DNA from: Micavibrio aeruginosavorus
Lineage (GTDB): Bacteria > Pseudomonadota > Alphaproteobacteria > Micavibrionales > Micavibrionaceae
Length of the DNA: 6,291 nucleotides
NCBI GenBank assembly: GCA_003240795.1
Contig: QFNK01000113.1
Location: forward strand, 1 to 6,291
Direction: 5' to 3'
The notes under the pieces are model-generated. The model saw only the letters and a list, made by a program, of their open reading frames with translations, was not told the DNA's origin and made no database searches. The translations under genes were made by a program, and so were the position numbers. Shown here in pieces: positions 1 to 5,853 of this stretch; within the stretch, counting starts at the first letter, position 1; every line of letters begins with the position of its first letter.

Positions 1-18
1 GCGGTCATATTCATCCAT
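1..18 (-). CDS. Possible first codons of a gene running off the left edge
   Basis: Reading leftwards from base 18, an ATG opens a frame encoding M-D-E-Y-D-R before the window ends. AAGG lies 8 bases upstream of the ATG, a reasonable ribosome-binding site, and a promoter-like extended -10 lies further upstream (50-79). A second ATG at 14-12 in another frame is also possible. Six residues are too few to identify a family. The position just downstream of smpB on the same strand suggests a gene continuing the dapA-smpB direction. The call rests on start signals only and could be wrong. Confidence 0.3.
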
Positions 19-49
19 CTCTCAAACCTTTTGGTTCTTGGTTGGGAAA

Positions 50-79
50 TGTATAACAGTGCGCTACGGGCATGTGCAA
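50..79 (-). promoter_or_regulatory. Candidate sigma-70 promoter with extended -10, downstream of smpB
   Basis: On the minus strand, TTGCAC (79-74) is followed after 18 bases by TATACA (55-50). The -10 is preceded by TG plus one base, the extended -10 arrangement. Transcription would begin near base 43, about 25 bases before the putative start codon at 18. The -35 match is only partial (TTG plus weak positions). It would allow the gene beyond the left edge to be expressed independently of dapA-smpB. Prediction from motif match only. Confidence 0.3.
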
Positions 80-92
80 ATTATGATGTAAA

Positions 93-593
93 CTATTCGC
101 CACGGTCGTTACGCATGACGCGGTGTTTCTGGCGGTCCCAGTCACGCTGCTTGATCGTCTCGCGCTTGTCGTATTCCTTCTTGCCCTTGGCGAGCGCTAT
201 TTCGACCTTGGCCAGCCCCTTTTCATTAAAGAAAATGCGCGTCGGAACGATGGTGTATCCGTCGCGGCTGACCGCTCCGAACAGGCGGTTTCTCTGACGG
301 GCGTGGAGGAGGAGCTTGCGCGGGCGGCGCGGCGCGTGCTGAAGGTGCGGTCCCGCCTGTTGATACTCCGGAATATGGGCGTTCAGAAGGTAGAATTCAC
401 CGTTCTTCGGGGCGATATGGGATTCCTGAAGACCGCATTGCCCGTGGCGCAGCGATTTGACCTCCGTACCGGTCAGCATGATCCCGGCCTCGATCTTTTC
501 TTCCAGGAAATAGTCGAAATTCGCCTTCCGGTTGTCCGCAATCGTGACATCCGTTGATAAAAGCGCTGATTTCTTGCCTTTTTTGCTAGCCAT
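93..593 (-). CDS. smpB: SsrA-binding protein SmpB (trans-translation)
   Basis: SmpB is the protein partner of tmRNA. It binds the tRNA-like domain of tmRNA and brings it to ribosomes stalled on mRNA lacking a stop codon, so the nascent chain is tagged and the ribosome freed. The 166 residues are a normal family length. The signature LTGTEVKSLR is at residues 40-49, NAHIPEY at 71-77 and APRRPRKLLLH at 87-97, followed by the conserved stretch ending in ALAKGKK (133-139). The basic tail DKRETIKQRDW and beyond (142-166) is the part known to enter the empty mRNA channel. The ATG lies inside the end of dapA (8-bp overlap) and has no strong Shine-Dalgarno, so translational coupling to dapA is likely. 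The tmRNA gene itself is not in the window. Confidence 0.96.
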   Translation of the reverse strand: MASKKGKKSALLSTDVTIADNRKANFDYFLEEKIEAGIMLTGTEVKSLRHGQCGLQESHIAPKNGEFYLLNAHIPEYQQAGPHLQHAPRRPRKLLLHARQRNRLFGAVSRDGYTIVPTRIFFNEKGLAKVEIALAKGKKEYDKRETIKQRDWDRQKHRVMRNDRGE

Positions 594-1506
594 GGGCGCG
601 TAATGTGGCCGTTTGCGCGCCTGAAATCAAGCCCGCAAATTCCATGGCCGCATCGACGGCCTCCCGCGCACCCTTGCTTGCCGGAACAAGCGGCAGGCGA
701 ACGGCGTCACTGCCGATGCCGAGGCGTGACGCCCCGTACTTGACCGGAGCGGGAGACGTTTCGCAGAAAAGCGCCTTGTGCAGAGGGGCGAGCAAGTCGC
801 GGATCCGCGCCATTTCGGCAATATCGCCGTCCCGCCACGCGCGGTGCATGTCGGCACAGAGTTTCGGCGCGATGTTGGACGTCACGGAAATACATCCATG
901 CCCGCCCTGCGCCAGAAAACCCGTCGCCGTCGCGTCTTCACCGGACAGCTGGCAGAAGGAATCACCGAGGCGGTTTTTCAGGTTCAACGGGCGGGCAAGA
1001 TCCGCGGTTGCATCCTTCACCCCGACAATGCGTGGCAGTTCGGCGAGGCGGCACATCGTGTCGATGGACATGTCGATGACGCTGCGCCCCGGAATGTTGT
1101 AGATGATGATCGGAATGTCCGTCGCATCGTGGAGCGCCTTGTAATGCGCGTAAAGCCCGTCCTGCGACGGCTTGTTGTAATAGGGCGTGACAACCAGCGC
1201 GCCGTCAGCGCCGGCTTTTTGCGCTTGCTCGGTCAGTGAAATCGCCTCGCGCGTGGAGTTCGATCCCGTTCCCGCAATTACCGGAACGCGGCCTTTGGTC
1301 ACGGCGATGCAGCGTTCGACAATCTGGTTGTGCTCGTCATGCGTAAGCGTCGGAGACTCTCCCGTCGTTCCGCACGGCACCAGGCCGTTTGTTCCGCATT
1401 CAATCTGCCATTCCACAAGTTTCTCGAAAGCCGCCCAGTCGATGCCATCGCCGCTGAAGGGGGTAATCAATGCCGTAATCGAACCTGTGAACATCTTTTC
1501 GCTCAT
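586..1506 (-). CDS. dapA: 4-hydroxy-tetrahydrodipicolinate synthase DapA
   Basis: DapA condenses pyruvate with aspartate semialdehyde, the first committed step to diaminopimelate and lysine, in the cytoplasm. The 306-residue product is a full-length TIM-barrel enzyme. GTTGES (46-51) carries the active-site Thr pair T47/T48. Y110 in TPYYNKP, Y136 and R141 in IIIYNIPGR, and the Schiff-base lysine K164 in VGVKDAT are all present, each three residues beyond the E. coli numbering. GGHGCISVTSNIAP (201-214) and the late PAPVK block also match the family. No active-site residue is missing. It is the first gene of a minus-strand unit continuing into smpB, and diverges from slt across 66 bp. No strong ribosome-binding site is visible before the ATG, so the start rests on family N-terminus fit. 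Confidence 0.97.
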   Translation of the reverse strand: MSEKMFTGSITALITPFSGDGIDWAAFEKLVEWQIECGTNGLVPCGTTGESPTLTHDEHNQIVERCIAVTKGRVPVIAGTGSNSTREAISLTEQAQKAGADGALVVTPYYNKPSQDGLYAHYKALHDATDIPIIIYNIPGRSVIDMSIDTMCRLAELPRIVGVKDATADLARPLNLKNRLGDSFCQLSGEDATATGFLAQGGHGCISVTSNIAPKLCADMHRAWRDGDIAEMARIRDLLAPLHKALFCETSPAPVKYGASRLGIGSDAVRLPLVPASKGAREAVDAAMEFAGLISGAQTATLRAHG

Positions 1507-1509
1507 ATT

Positions 1510-1537
1510 TTGAATTGTGGGTGTCTTGCACTATAGA
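1510..1537. promoter_or_regulatory. Divergent promoter region between dapA and slt with overlapping -10 candidates
   Basis: The 66 bp between the two divergent starts must hold both promoters unless they lie within the genes. On the plus strand TTGAAT (1510-1515), 16 bases, then TATAGA (1532-1537) would start transcription about 30 bases before slt. On the minus strand TATAGT (1535-1530, five of six consensus bases) would start about 17 bases before dapA, but I see no good -35 for it. The two -10 candidates share four base pairs. An alternative plus-strand pairing is TTGCAC (1526-1531) with TAAATA (1551-1556), but its 19-base spacer is long. Motif matches only. Confidence 0.3.
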
Positions 1538-1560
1538 GTATCCTTTCTGGTAAATACTGC

Positions 1561-1569
1561 AAGGTAGGA
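1561..1569 (+). promoter_or_regulatory. Ribosome-binding site that supports the TTG start of slt
   Basis: AAGG at 1561-1564 ends 8 bases before the TTG at 1573, and a second purine-rich AGGA follows at 1566-1569. The next in-frame ATG, at 1609, has no comparable site. Starting there would remove the positively charged start of the signal peptide, so this site decides the start. Confidence 0.6.
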
Positions 1570-1572
1570 AGA

Positions 1573-3498
1573 TTGATACGGAAATTTCTGAACATCTGCG
1601 CGCTTCTTATGCTTTGTGCGCTGATCCTCCCGCAATCGGCGTTTGCGGAGAACAGCCGCAACTTCGCGGCGAAACAGCCCGCGCAGAAGGTCGAGGAGAG
1701 AGCAGCTTCCGCCGGAGGTGGCAATGCCGCGCGCGCTTGGCTCAGCTATTACAAGGGTGAGCAGAAAAACGTCAATTACCGCACGCTGATGAAATTCATC
1801 GGAAACCATCCGGATTTTCCGGCCATGGACAGGCTGCGCGCCGAGGCGGAAAAAGCAATGCCGTCCGACCTTTCCGAAGAAGAGGTTCTGGAATGGTTTT
1901 TGAAAAACCCGCCGCAAACGGTATTCGGTATGCGTATTTACGCAGAGGCGCTACGCGGGCGCGGCCAGAACGAAATGGCGCGCCAGCAAATCAATGACTG
2001 GTGGAAAACGGTTTCACTGACACCGGCGGAGCAAAGCAAGGGATTCATGGCCTTTGCCAGCTATCTGGACAAATCGTCGCATGAGGCACGCCTTCGCCGC
2101 CTGATCCACCGCGACCAATACACGAACGCGCGCAGCGTGGCCGAAGCATTGGGCCCTGCCTATGTTGCATTGACGGAGGCGCGGATCGCCCTGCGTGCCA
2201 ACAAGGGCAACGTCAACGCACTGCTGAACCGCGTGCCGCAATCGCTTCAGGATGACGAAGGGCTTCTCTTCGATCGTCTGCAATTCCGCCGCAAGGGTGG
2301 AAACAACGAAGGGGCGATCGAGATTCTCAACAAATCGCCACCGCAGGATGCCATGCACGATGCGGACGGGTGGGGGAAAGAGCGTTCGATTATCGCGCGC
2401 CGTTTGTTCGAGGAAGGGAAATACGCGCAGGCCTACCGCCTGTCCGCGAACAGCCGCCTGACAAAAGGCTCCGGCTTTGCCACCAATGAATGGATGGCCG
2501 GGTGGCTTGCGCTTGAATACCTGAAAAAGCCGTGGCAGGCGTTCGAGCATTTTGAAAAACTGTATCAAAGCTCCGAAACGCCGATCAGCAAATCCCGCGC
2601 GACATACTGGGCGGGGCTAGCGAGCGAGCACCTGAACCATCCGGAAATCGCGGTGAAATGGTACAATGCGGGTGCCGCCTATCCGACGACATTCTACGGC
2701 CAGCTTGCCGCCGAAAAAATTCAGCGTCCGCCAAACCTGCGCGGGGCGGAAAAGGTTTCCGGTTCGTCCATGCGCAACGGCTCTCTGGCAACCGCCGCGC
2801 GTTGGCTCAAGAAAAACGGCTATAAGATCGAGGCGGGAATGTTCCTGAACAAGATGATCGAGCTTTCGTCCAAGCCGCAGGATTATGCCGCCGTCGCCGA
2901 AGTGGCCGATGAATTGTCGATGAAGAATTTCGAAATCCGCGCCGCGCAGGAATCCGAAAAGAAAAACGGCTTCCCGCTTGTCGGCCATGCCTTCCCCCGC
3001 ATCGAGAAATATATGAGCGGCGCCGATGTTGAATGGGCGCTCGTCCACGCGCTTGTGCGTCAGGAAAGCCGTTATGATATGGAGGCCGTCAGCTCCGCCG
3101 GCGCGCGCGGCCTGATGCAGTTGATGCCCGGAACGGCGAAGGAAGTCGCACAGAAGGCGGGCCTGAGCCACCAGAATGAATGGCTCACCACCCGCCCCGG
3201 GCACAATGTCGCTCTGGGATCGCGTTACCTGAAACAGTTGCTCGACCGTTACGATGGAAACTATGCGATGGCGCTTGCCGCTTATAACGCTGGGCCGTCG
3301 CGCGTGACGCGGTGGGTTGCCGAGTTCGGCGATCCGCGCAGTCCCGATGTCGATCTGGTCAACTGGATAGAAATGATCCCCATCTATGAAACCCGCAACT
3401 ATGTCCAGCGCGTTCTGGAAGGCGTTTACGTGTACCGCCAGACGCTTTCGAACAACAAGGGGCAGCGTTCCGGCGGTATGCACATGGCGTCGCAATAA
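1573..3498 (+). CDS. slt: Secreted soluble lytic transglycosylase, Slt70 type
   Basis: This periplasmic enzyme should cleave the MurNAc-GlcNAc bond of peptidoglycan non-hydrolytically, leaving 1,6-anhydro-MurNAc ends. Residues 1-25 form a signal peptide: basic R3/K4, a hydrophobic core, then the AFA cleavage motif before E26. There is no lipobox cysteine, so the mature protein should be soluble. Residues about 40-470 are a helical repeat superhelix like the U and L domains of Slt70, including YWAGLA (345-350) and FYGQLA (374-379). The catalytic domain follows: RQES with catalytic Glu498, GLMQLMPGTA (513-522), NVALGSRYL (545-553), AAYNAGP (569-575) and IEMIPIYETRNYV (599-611). The 641-residue length is typical. 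TTG is chosen as start because of the ribosome-binding site and the complete signal peptide. It is transcribed divergently from dapA, and I see no clear terminator after it. Confidence 0.94.
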   Translation: MIRKFLNICALLMLCALILPQSAFAENSRNFAAKQPAQKVEERAASAGGGNAARAWLSYYKGEQKNVNYRTLMKFIGNHPDFPAMDRLRAEAEKAMPSDLSEEEVLEWFLKNPPQTVFGMRIYAEALRGRGQNEMARQQINDWWKTVSLTPAEQSKGFMAFASYLDKSSHEARLRRLIHRDQYTNARSVAEALGPAYVALTEARIALRANKGNVNALLNRVPQSLQDDEGLLFDRLQFRRKGGNNEGAIEILNKSPPQDAMHDADGWGKERSIIARRLFEEGKYAQAYRLSANSRLTKGSGFATNEWMAGWLALEYLKKPWQAFEHFEKLYQSSETPISKSRATYWAGLASEHLNHPEIAVKWYNAGAAYPTTFYGQLAAEKIQRPPNLRGAEKVSGSSMRNGSLATAARWLKKNGYKIEAGMFLNKMIELSSKPQDYAAVAEVADELSMKNFEIRAAQESEKKNGFPLVGHAFPRIEKYMSGADVEWALVHALVRQESRYDMEAVSSAGARGLMQLMPGTAKEVAQKAGLSHQNEWLTTRPGHNVALGSRYLKQLLDRYDGNYAMALAAYNAGPSRVTRWVAEFGDPRSPDVDLVNWIEMIPIYETRNYVQRVLEGVYVYRQTLSNNKGQRSGGMHMASQ

Positions 3499-3503
3499 TT
3501 GCG

Positions 3504-3540
3504 TTTTGCAAAGCATTTTAATGATTTTCGCATTTTGCAA
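3504..3540. repeat. Two TTTTGCAA boxes upstream of the sigma-54-like promoter
   Basis: TTTTGCAA occurs at 3504-3511 and again at 3533-3540, offset by 29 bp, about three helical turns. Around them GCGTTTTGCAA (3501-3511) and GCATTTTGCAA (3530-3540) match at 10 of 11 bases. Each core is palindromic (TTTGCAAA at 3505-3512, TTGCAA at 3535-3540), and outer AATTGC/GCAATT arms (3497-3502, 3537-3542) form a further dyad. They sit about 60-100 bp before the predicted transcription start, where an enhancer-binding activator of sigma-54 would be expected. The function is inference, and the gap is AT-rich, so chance recurrence is possible. Confidence 0.35.
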
Positions 3541-3573
3541 TTCTGACCGTGTTTGATTTTGCTGATATTTTTC

Positions 3574-3589
3574 TGGCAGCGGCTTTGCA
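3574..3589 (+). promoter_or_regulatory. Sigma-54 (RpoN) type -24/-12 promoter
   Basis: TGGCA at 3574-3578 and TTGCA at 3585-3589 reproduce the conserved halves of the sigma-54 consensus TGGCACG-N4-TTGC(A/T). The invariant GG (3575-3576) and GC (3587-3588) are separated by exactly 10 bases, as required. Only the central CG is different (GC here). Transcription would start near 3600, giving a leader of about 16 bases that contains the ribosome-binding site of the LuxR-type gene at 3616. Such promoters need an AAA+ enhancer-binding protein, and none is encoded in this window. Confidence 0.6.
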
Positions 3590-3615
3590 CTGTTCTTTTT
3601 TGAAAGAGAGGGAAC

Positions 3616-4245
3616 ATGCCGACAATCGCCATCGCCGACCACCATGCCTTGTGCCGCGCAGCCTTGATCCGCTACATCAAACAAGCCGAGCCTGAGTACG
3701 AATTTCAGGAGTTCGACAATTTTTCTACGCTTGAAAACTACCTTCAGGAAAACACGCCGGATTGCCTTCTGATCGAACGTCATTTGCCAGGCTGGAACAA
3801 CGAGTCTCTTGTCCCTGATAATATCAACCCGTCAAGGACACGGACGGGCATCCTGATGCCATTCCCCGATTTGCAGGAAATGGGAGAAGGCACACCATCC
3901 TTCGACGCGGTGTTTCCCCGCACGCTCTCGTCCAAGGAAATGCTGGAGGGGATAGAAAAACTTTGCAACGGCGAAACCTTCGTCGTGCCGGAAGGTTTTG
4001 CGGAATTTCAGATGCAGGGCGCTTTCCCGCACCACGATACGCAAGCACCGCAGGCCAGCATGCCCGTCAGGGAGAAAGACGTTCTGGCCTTCCTTCTGAA
4101 AGGCGCGTCGAACAAGGAAATCGCCCGCGCCCTCGATCTACAGGTCGTGACGATCAAGCTTCACGTGCGCGGCATATGCCGGAAACTCGGCGCGGCAAAC
4201 AGGACGCAGGCGGCTTTGATCGCAAAGGAGAAGGGCTATCGGTAA
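3616..4245 (+). CDS. LuxR/NarL-type regulator with degenerate receiver domain
   Basis: This 209-residue protein has the layout of a NarL-type response regulator: a receiver-like domain (about 2-118), a linker, and a C-terminal LuxR/GerE DNA-binding domain (149-208). The helix-turn-helix is strong: VREKDVL (151-157), SNKEIARAL (165-173), TIKLHVRGICRKLG (179-192), NRTQAA (195-200). The receiver aligns from IADHHALCR to DCLLIERHLPG, but Glu54 replaces the phospho-acceptor Asp and His9 replaces one metal-binding acid. Met81 appears to sit at the switch Thr/Ser and Arg102 at the conserved Lys; Asp8 remains. Phosphorylation by a histidine kinase is therefore unlikely, and none is encoded nearby. 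The ATG follows a GAGAGGG ribosome-binding site (3606-3612). A sigma-54-like promoter directly upstream suggests control through expression. Target genes are unknown. Confidence 0.85.
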   Translation: MPTIAIADHHALCRAALIRYIKQAEPEYEFQEFDNFSTLENYLQENTPDCLLIERHLPGWNNESLVPDNINPSRTRTGILMPFPDLQEMGEGTPSFDAVFPRTLSSKEMLEGIEKLCNGETFVVPEGFAEFQMQGAFPHHDTQAPQASMPVREKDVLAFLLKGASNKEIARALDLQVVTIKLHVRGICRKLGAANRTQAALIAKEKGYR

Positions 4246-4305
4246 ACACATGCGCGGGTACTGATTTAGCTTTTTGTTTTGCGGGTTTGGGGCTATTGTT
4301 CCGCC

Positions 4306-5493
4306 ATGCTTCCCGCACGTCAGATAATGCCGCCCCAGTGGATGACGGACTATAGAACGGTCAAGGTCATGCAGACTTTGGGCGCGTACGAGATCCCGTC
4401 CCGGGCGATGTTTGTCGGCGGCTGTGTGCGCAACGCGCTGATGGATGTGCCTGTTTCCGATATCGATATCGCGACCACGCGGCACCCGCTTCAGGTGATC
4501 GAGCGCTTGTCGGCGCACGGCATTCGTTACATTCCCACCGGCCTTGAACACGGAACTGTCACGGCAATCATCGACGATGCCGTTTTTGAAATCACGACAC
4601 TGCGCAAAGACATAGAAACCAACGGCCGCCACGCCGTTATTTCCTTCACCGACAAATGGGAAGAGGACGCGCTGCGCCGTGATTTCACGATCAACACGTT
4701 GCTCGCCACGCCGGACGGCATGATTTTCGATCCGACGGGCAGGGGGCTTTCCGACCTCGATGACCGCCGCGTCGTTTTTGTTGGCATAGCGTCGGAGCGT
4801 ATTGCGGAGGACTATCTCCGCATCCTGCGTTTCTACCGCTTCAACGCGCGCTATGGCATAGGTGCGCCGGATGATGAGGCGATCACCGCCTGCCGCGACA
4901 ACGCAGACAAGATAGCGGAGCTGTCGCGCGAACGCGTGACGCAGGAGTTTGTGAAAATAATCCAGCTGAACACCGCGCCCGCCGCATTGTCCCTGATGTT
5001 TGAAAACGGTGCGCTTCCGGACATCGGAAAGAATTACGACCGCGCGGTAATGGAAAGGTTTTGTGATTTCCAAACCCGCCACGATGTACGGGATGACTTT
5101 GCGCGCATCGCCCTGTTGCTTCTGGACGGCGCGGCGGGAGAGGGAGCATTCGCCTTTTCCAACGCGCAGAAGAAACATATGCAGGATGTCCGCAATGCCT
5201 TGTCCTGCCTGAAGACCGCTTCCCGCAAGAAGATCAGGGAGGCCGTGTACCGCTTCGGCAATGCCGTGACGCTGCAGGGATATTTCATCCGCCTTGCGCT
5301 CCGCGACGACCTTCCGGACCTTGATTTGCTCGACATCGCCCGCTACTGGCAGGCGCCGTCTTTCCCCATCGGCGGTGCGGATCTGATGGCTCAGGGCATC
5401 TCCCCGGGCCCTGCCTTGGGCCAAAAACTGCAGGAATTGGAAGAAAAATGGATCAAGTCCGATTTTTCTCCCGAGTTTAAATGGCAAAAATAA
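4306..5493 (+). CDS. cca: CCA tRNA nucleotidyltransferase / poly(A) polymerase family protein
   Basis: This cytoplasmic class II nucleotidyltransferase probably adds or repairs the 3' CCA of tRNAs; close relatives act as poly(A) polymerases, and sequence alone separates them poorly. Counting from the ATG at 4306 (395 residues), FVGGCVRNAL (36-45) is the GG nucleotide-binding motif and DIDIAT (52-57) carries metal-binding D52 and D54. HGTVTA (82-87) and EDALRRDFTINTL (120-132) complete the palm, and ERIAEDYLRILRFYRF (164-179) is the neck. A helical C-terminal half ends in the GGADLM...SPGPALGQ block. An upstream in-frame TTG at 4279 would add nine residues, but it lacks a ribosome-binding site and the added residues look unlike the family. 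The ATG also has only a poor, distant GGGG. The gene starts 60 bp after the regulator, with which it may share a transcript, and ends at a hairpin terminator. Confidence 0.92.
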   Translation: MLPARQIMPPQWMTDYRTVKVMQTLGAYEIPSRAMFVGGCVRNALMDVPVSDIDIATTRHPLQVIERLSAHGIRYIPTGLEHGTVTAIIDDAVFEITTLRKDIETNGRHAVISFTDKWEEDALRRDFTINTLLATPDGMIFDPTGRGLSDLDDRRVVFVGIASERIAEDYLRILRFYRFNARYGIGAPDDEAITACRDNADKIAELSRERVTQEFVKIIQLNTAPAALSLMFENGALPDIGKNYDRAVMERFCDFQTRHDVRDDFARIALLLLDGAAGEGAFAFSNAQKKHMQDVRNALSCLKTASRKKIREAVYRFGNAVTLQGYFIRLALRDDLPDLDLLDIARYWQAPSFPIGGADLMAQGISPGPALGQKLQELEEKWIKSDFSPEFKWQK

Positions 5494-5520
5494 AGCCCCC
5501 GTTTTGCGGGAGCTTGTTTT
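5494..5520. terminator. Bidirectional Rho-independent terminator between cca and the convergent small ORF
   Basis: AGCCCCCG (5494-5501) pairs with CGGGAGCT (5507-5514) around a 5-base loop, with one C-A mismatch in an otherwise GC-rich 8-bp stem. On the plus strand a T-rich tail, TTGTTTTG, follows. On the minus strand the same hairpin is followed by TTTATTTTT, which runs into the end of cca. It begins one base after the cca stop codon and should end transcripts from both sides. Confidence 0.85.
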
Positions 5521-5545
5521 GTCTATTCGTTTTACTGCAAAAGAA

Positions 5546-5734
5546 TTAGTAGTTGCAGTTATGTGTAGAGCTGAAAAGTTTCCGTCTTTCCGTATCTTGA
5601 ATGATTGCGGTATCCGAAACTTGAATGCTCGTCCCTTTTTCGATGCTGCTTGAAAGGATTACGGTTTTTCCCGGATTTTGACGGGCAAGATCGTAAGCTT
5701 CCTGCAGGGCTGTTTTTGGCTGGTCTTGTGACAT
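5546..5734 (-). CDS. Small hypothetical protein, 62 residues
   Basis: I do not recognise this ORF. From the ATG at 5734 it encodes a polar 62-residue protein: a likely amphipathic helix (TALQEAYDLARQN, residues 8-20), a short hydrophobic strand (KTVILSS, 23-29), then a polar tail ending in CNY. There is no signal peptide or membrane segment. The frame opens further upstream, with a GTG at 5770 that would add 12 residues, but ATG has the better context (a purine-rich GAG/AGAGAG stretch before it). GC content is visibly lower than in the neighbouring genes. It lies 117 bp downstream of hemF on the same strand and ends just before the bidirectional terminator, both of which favour a real short gene. 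It may be co-transcribed with hemF. Function unknown. Confidence 0.5.
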   Translation of the reverse strand: MSQDQPKTALQEAYDLARQNPGKTVILSSSIEKGTSIQVSDTAIIQDTERRKLFSSTHNCNY

Positions 5735-5830
5735 GCTCTCTAACTCATGTTGTTGACACTGCCGAAACACTAAATGAGCACACTCTAAATTGCAAGAAAT
5801 TACAGAAAAACGCGCCTCCTTAATGCTGTA

Positions 5831-5853
5831 AAAATTAAGTATTGGTTAATTTT
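5831..5853. repeat. AT-only inverted repeat at the end of hemF
   Basis: AAAATTAA (5831-5838) and TTAATTTT (5846-5853) are perfect inverted copies around a 7-base loop, and the right arm overlaps the hemF stop codon. On the minus strand the hairpin is followed by a further T, but the stem contains only A-T pairs, so it is a weak terminator at best. The rest of 5735-5830 is AT-rich. It holds a perfect AGGAGG on the minus strand (5820-5815) with no start codon at a proper distance. Confidence 0.35.

Noticed and set aside
123..557. Open frame of 144 codons on the plus strand within smpB
   Set aside because: It lies antisense to smpB, whose family signature is clear; no ribosome-binding site or recognisable domain.
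3497..3542. AATTGC/GCAATT dyad after slt as a terminator
   Set aside because: The loop between the arms is 34 bases, the stem is short and AT-rich, and no T-run follows.
2617..3783. Open frame of about 388 codons antisense to slt and the start of the regulator
   Set aside because: It spans two real genes and the promoter gap between them, has no motif, and opposes unambiguous catalytic motifs on the plus strand.
4138..5487. Long open frame (about 449 codons) antisense to the CCA-adding enzyme
   Set aside because: It mirrors the cca coding frame on the opposite strand, a usual effect of high-GC codon bias. The protein has no recognisable motif and the sense strand carries all family motifs.
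5752..5757. Perfect TTGACA on the plus strand
   Set aside because: No acceptable -10 lies 15-19 bases downstream, and there is no plus-strand gene for it to drive.
5774..5797. TTGCAA with TAGTGT on the minus strand as a promoter for the small ORF
   Set aside because: The -10 candidate matches only three of six consensus bases, so I do not count it as a promoter.
5605..5823. Plus-strand open frame of 72 codons with a hydrophobic stretch
   Set aside because: It is antisense to the small minus-strand ORF and the gap after hemF, with no ribosome-binding site, and it faces away from the terminator arrangement.
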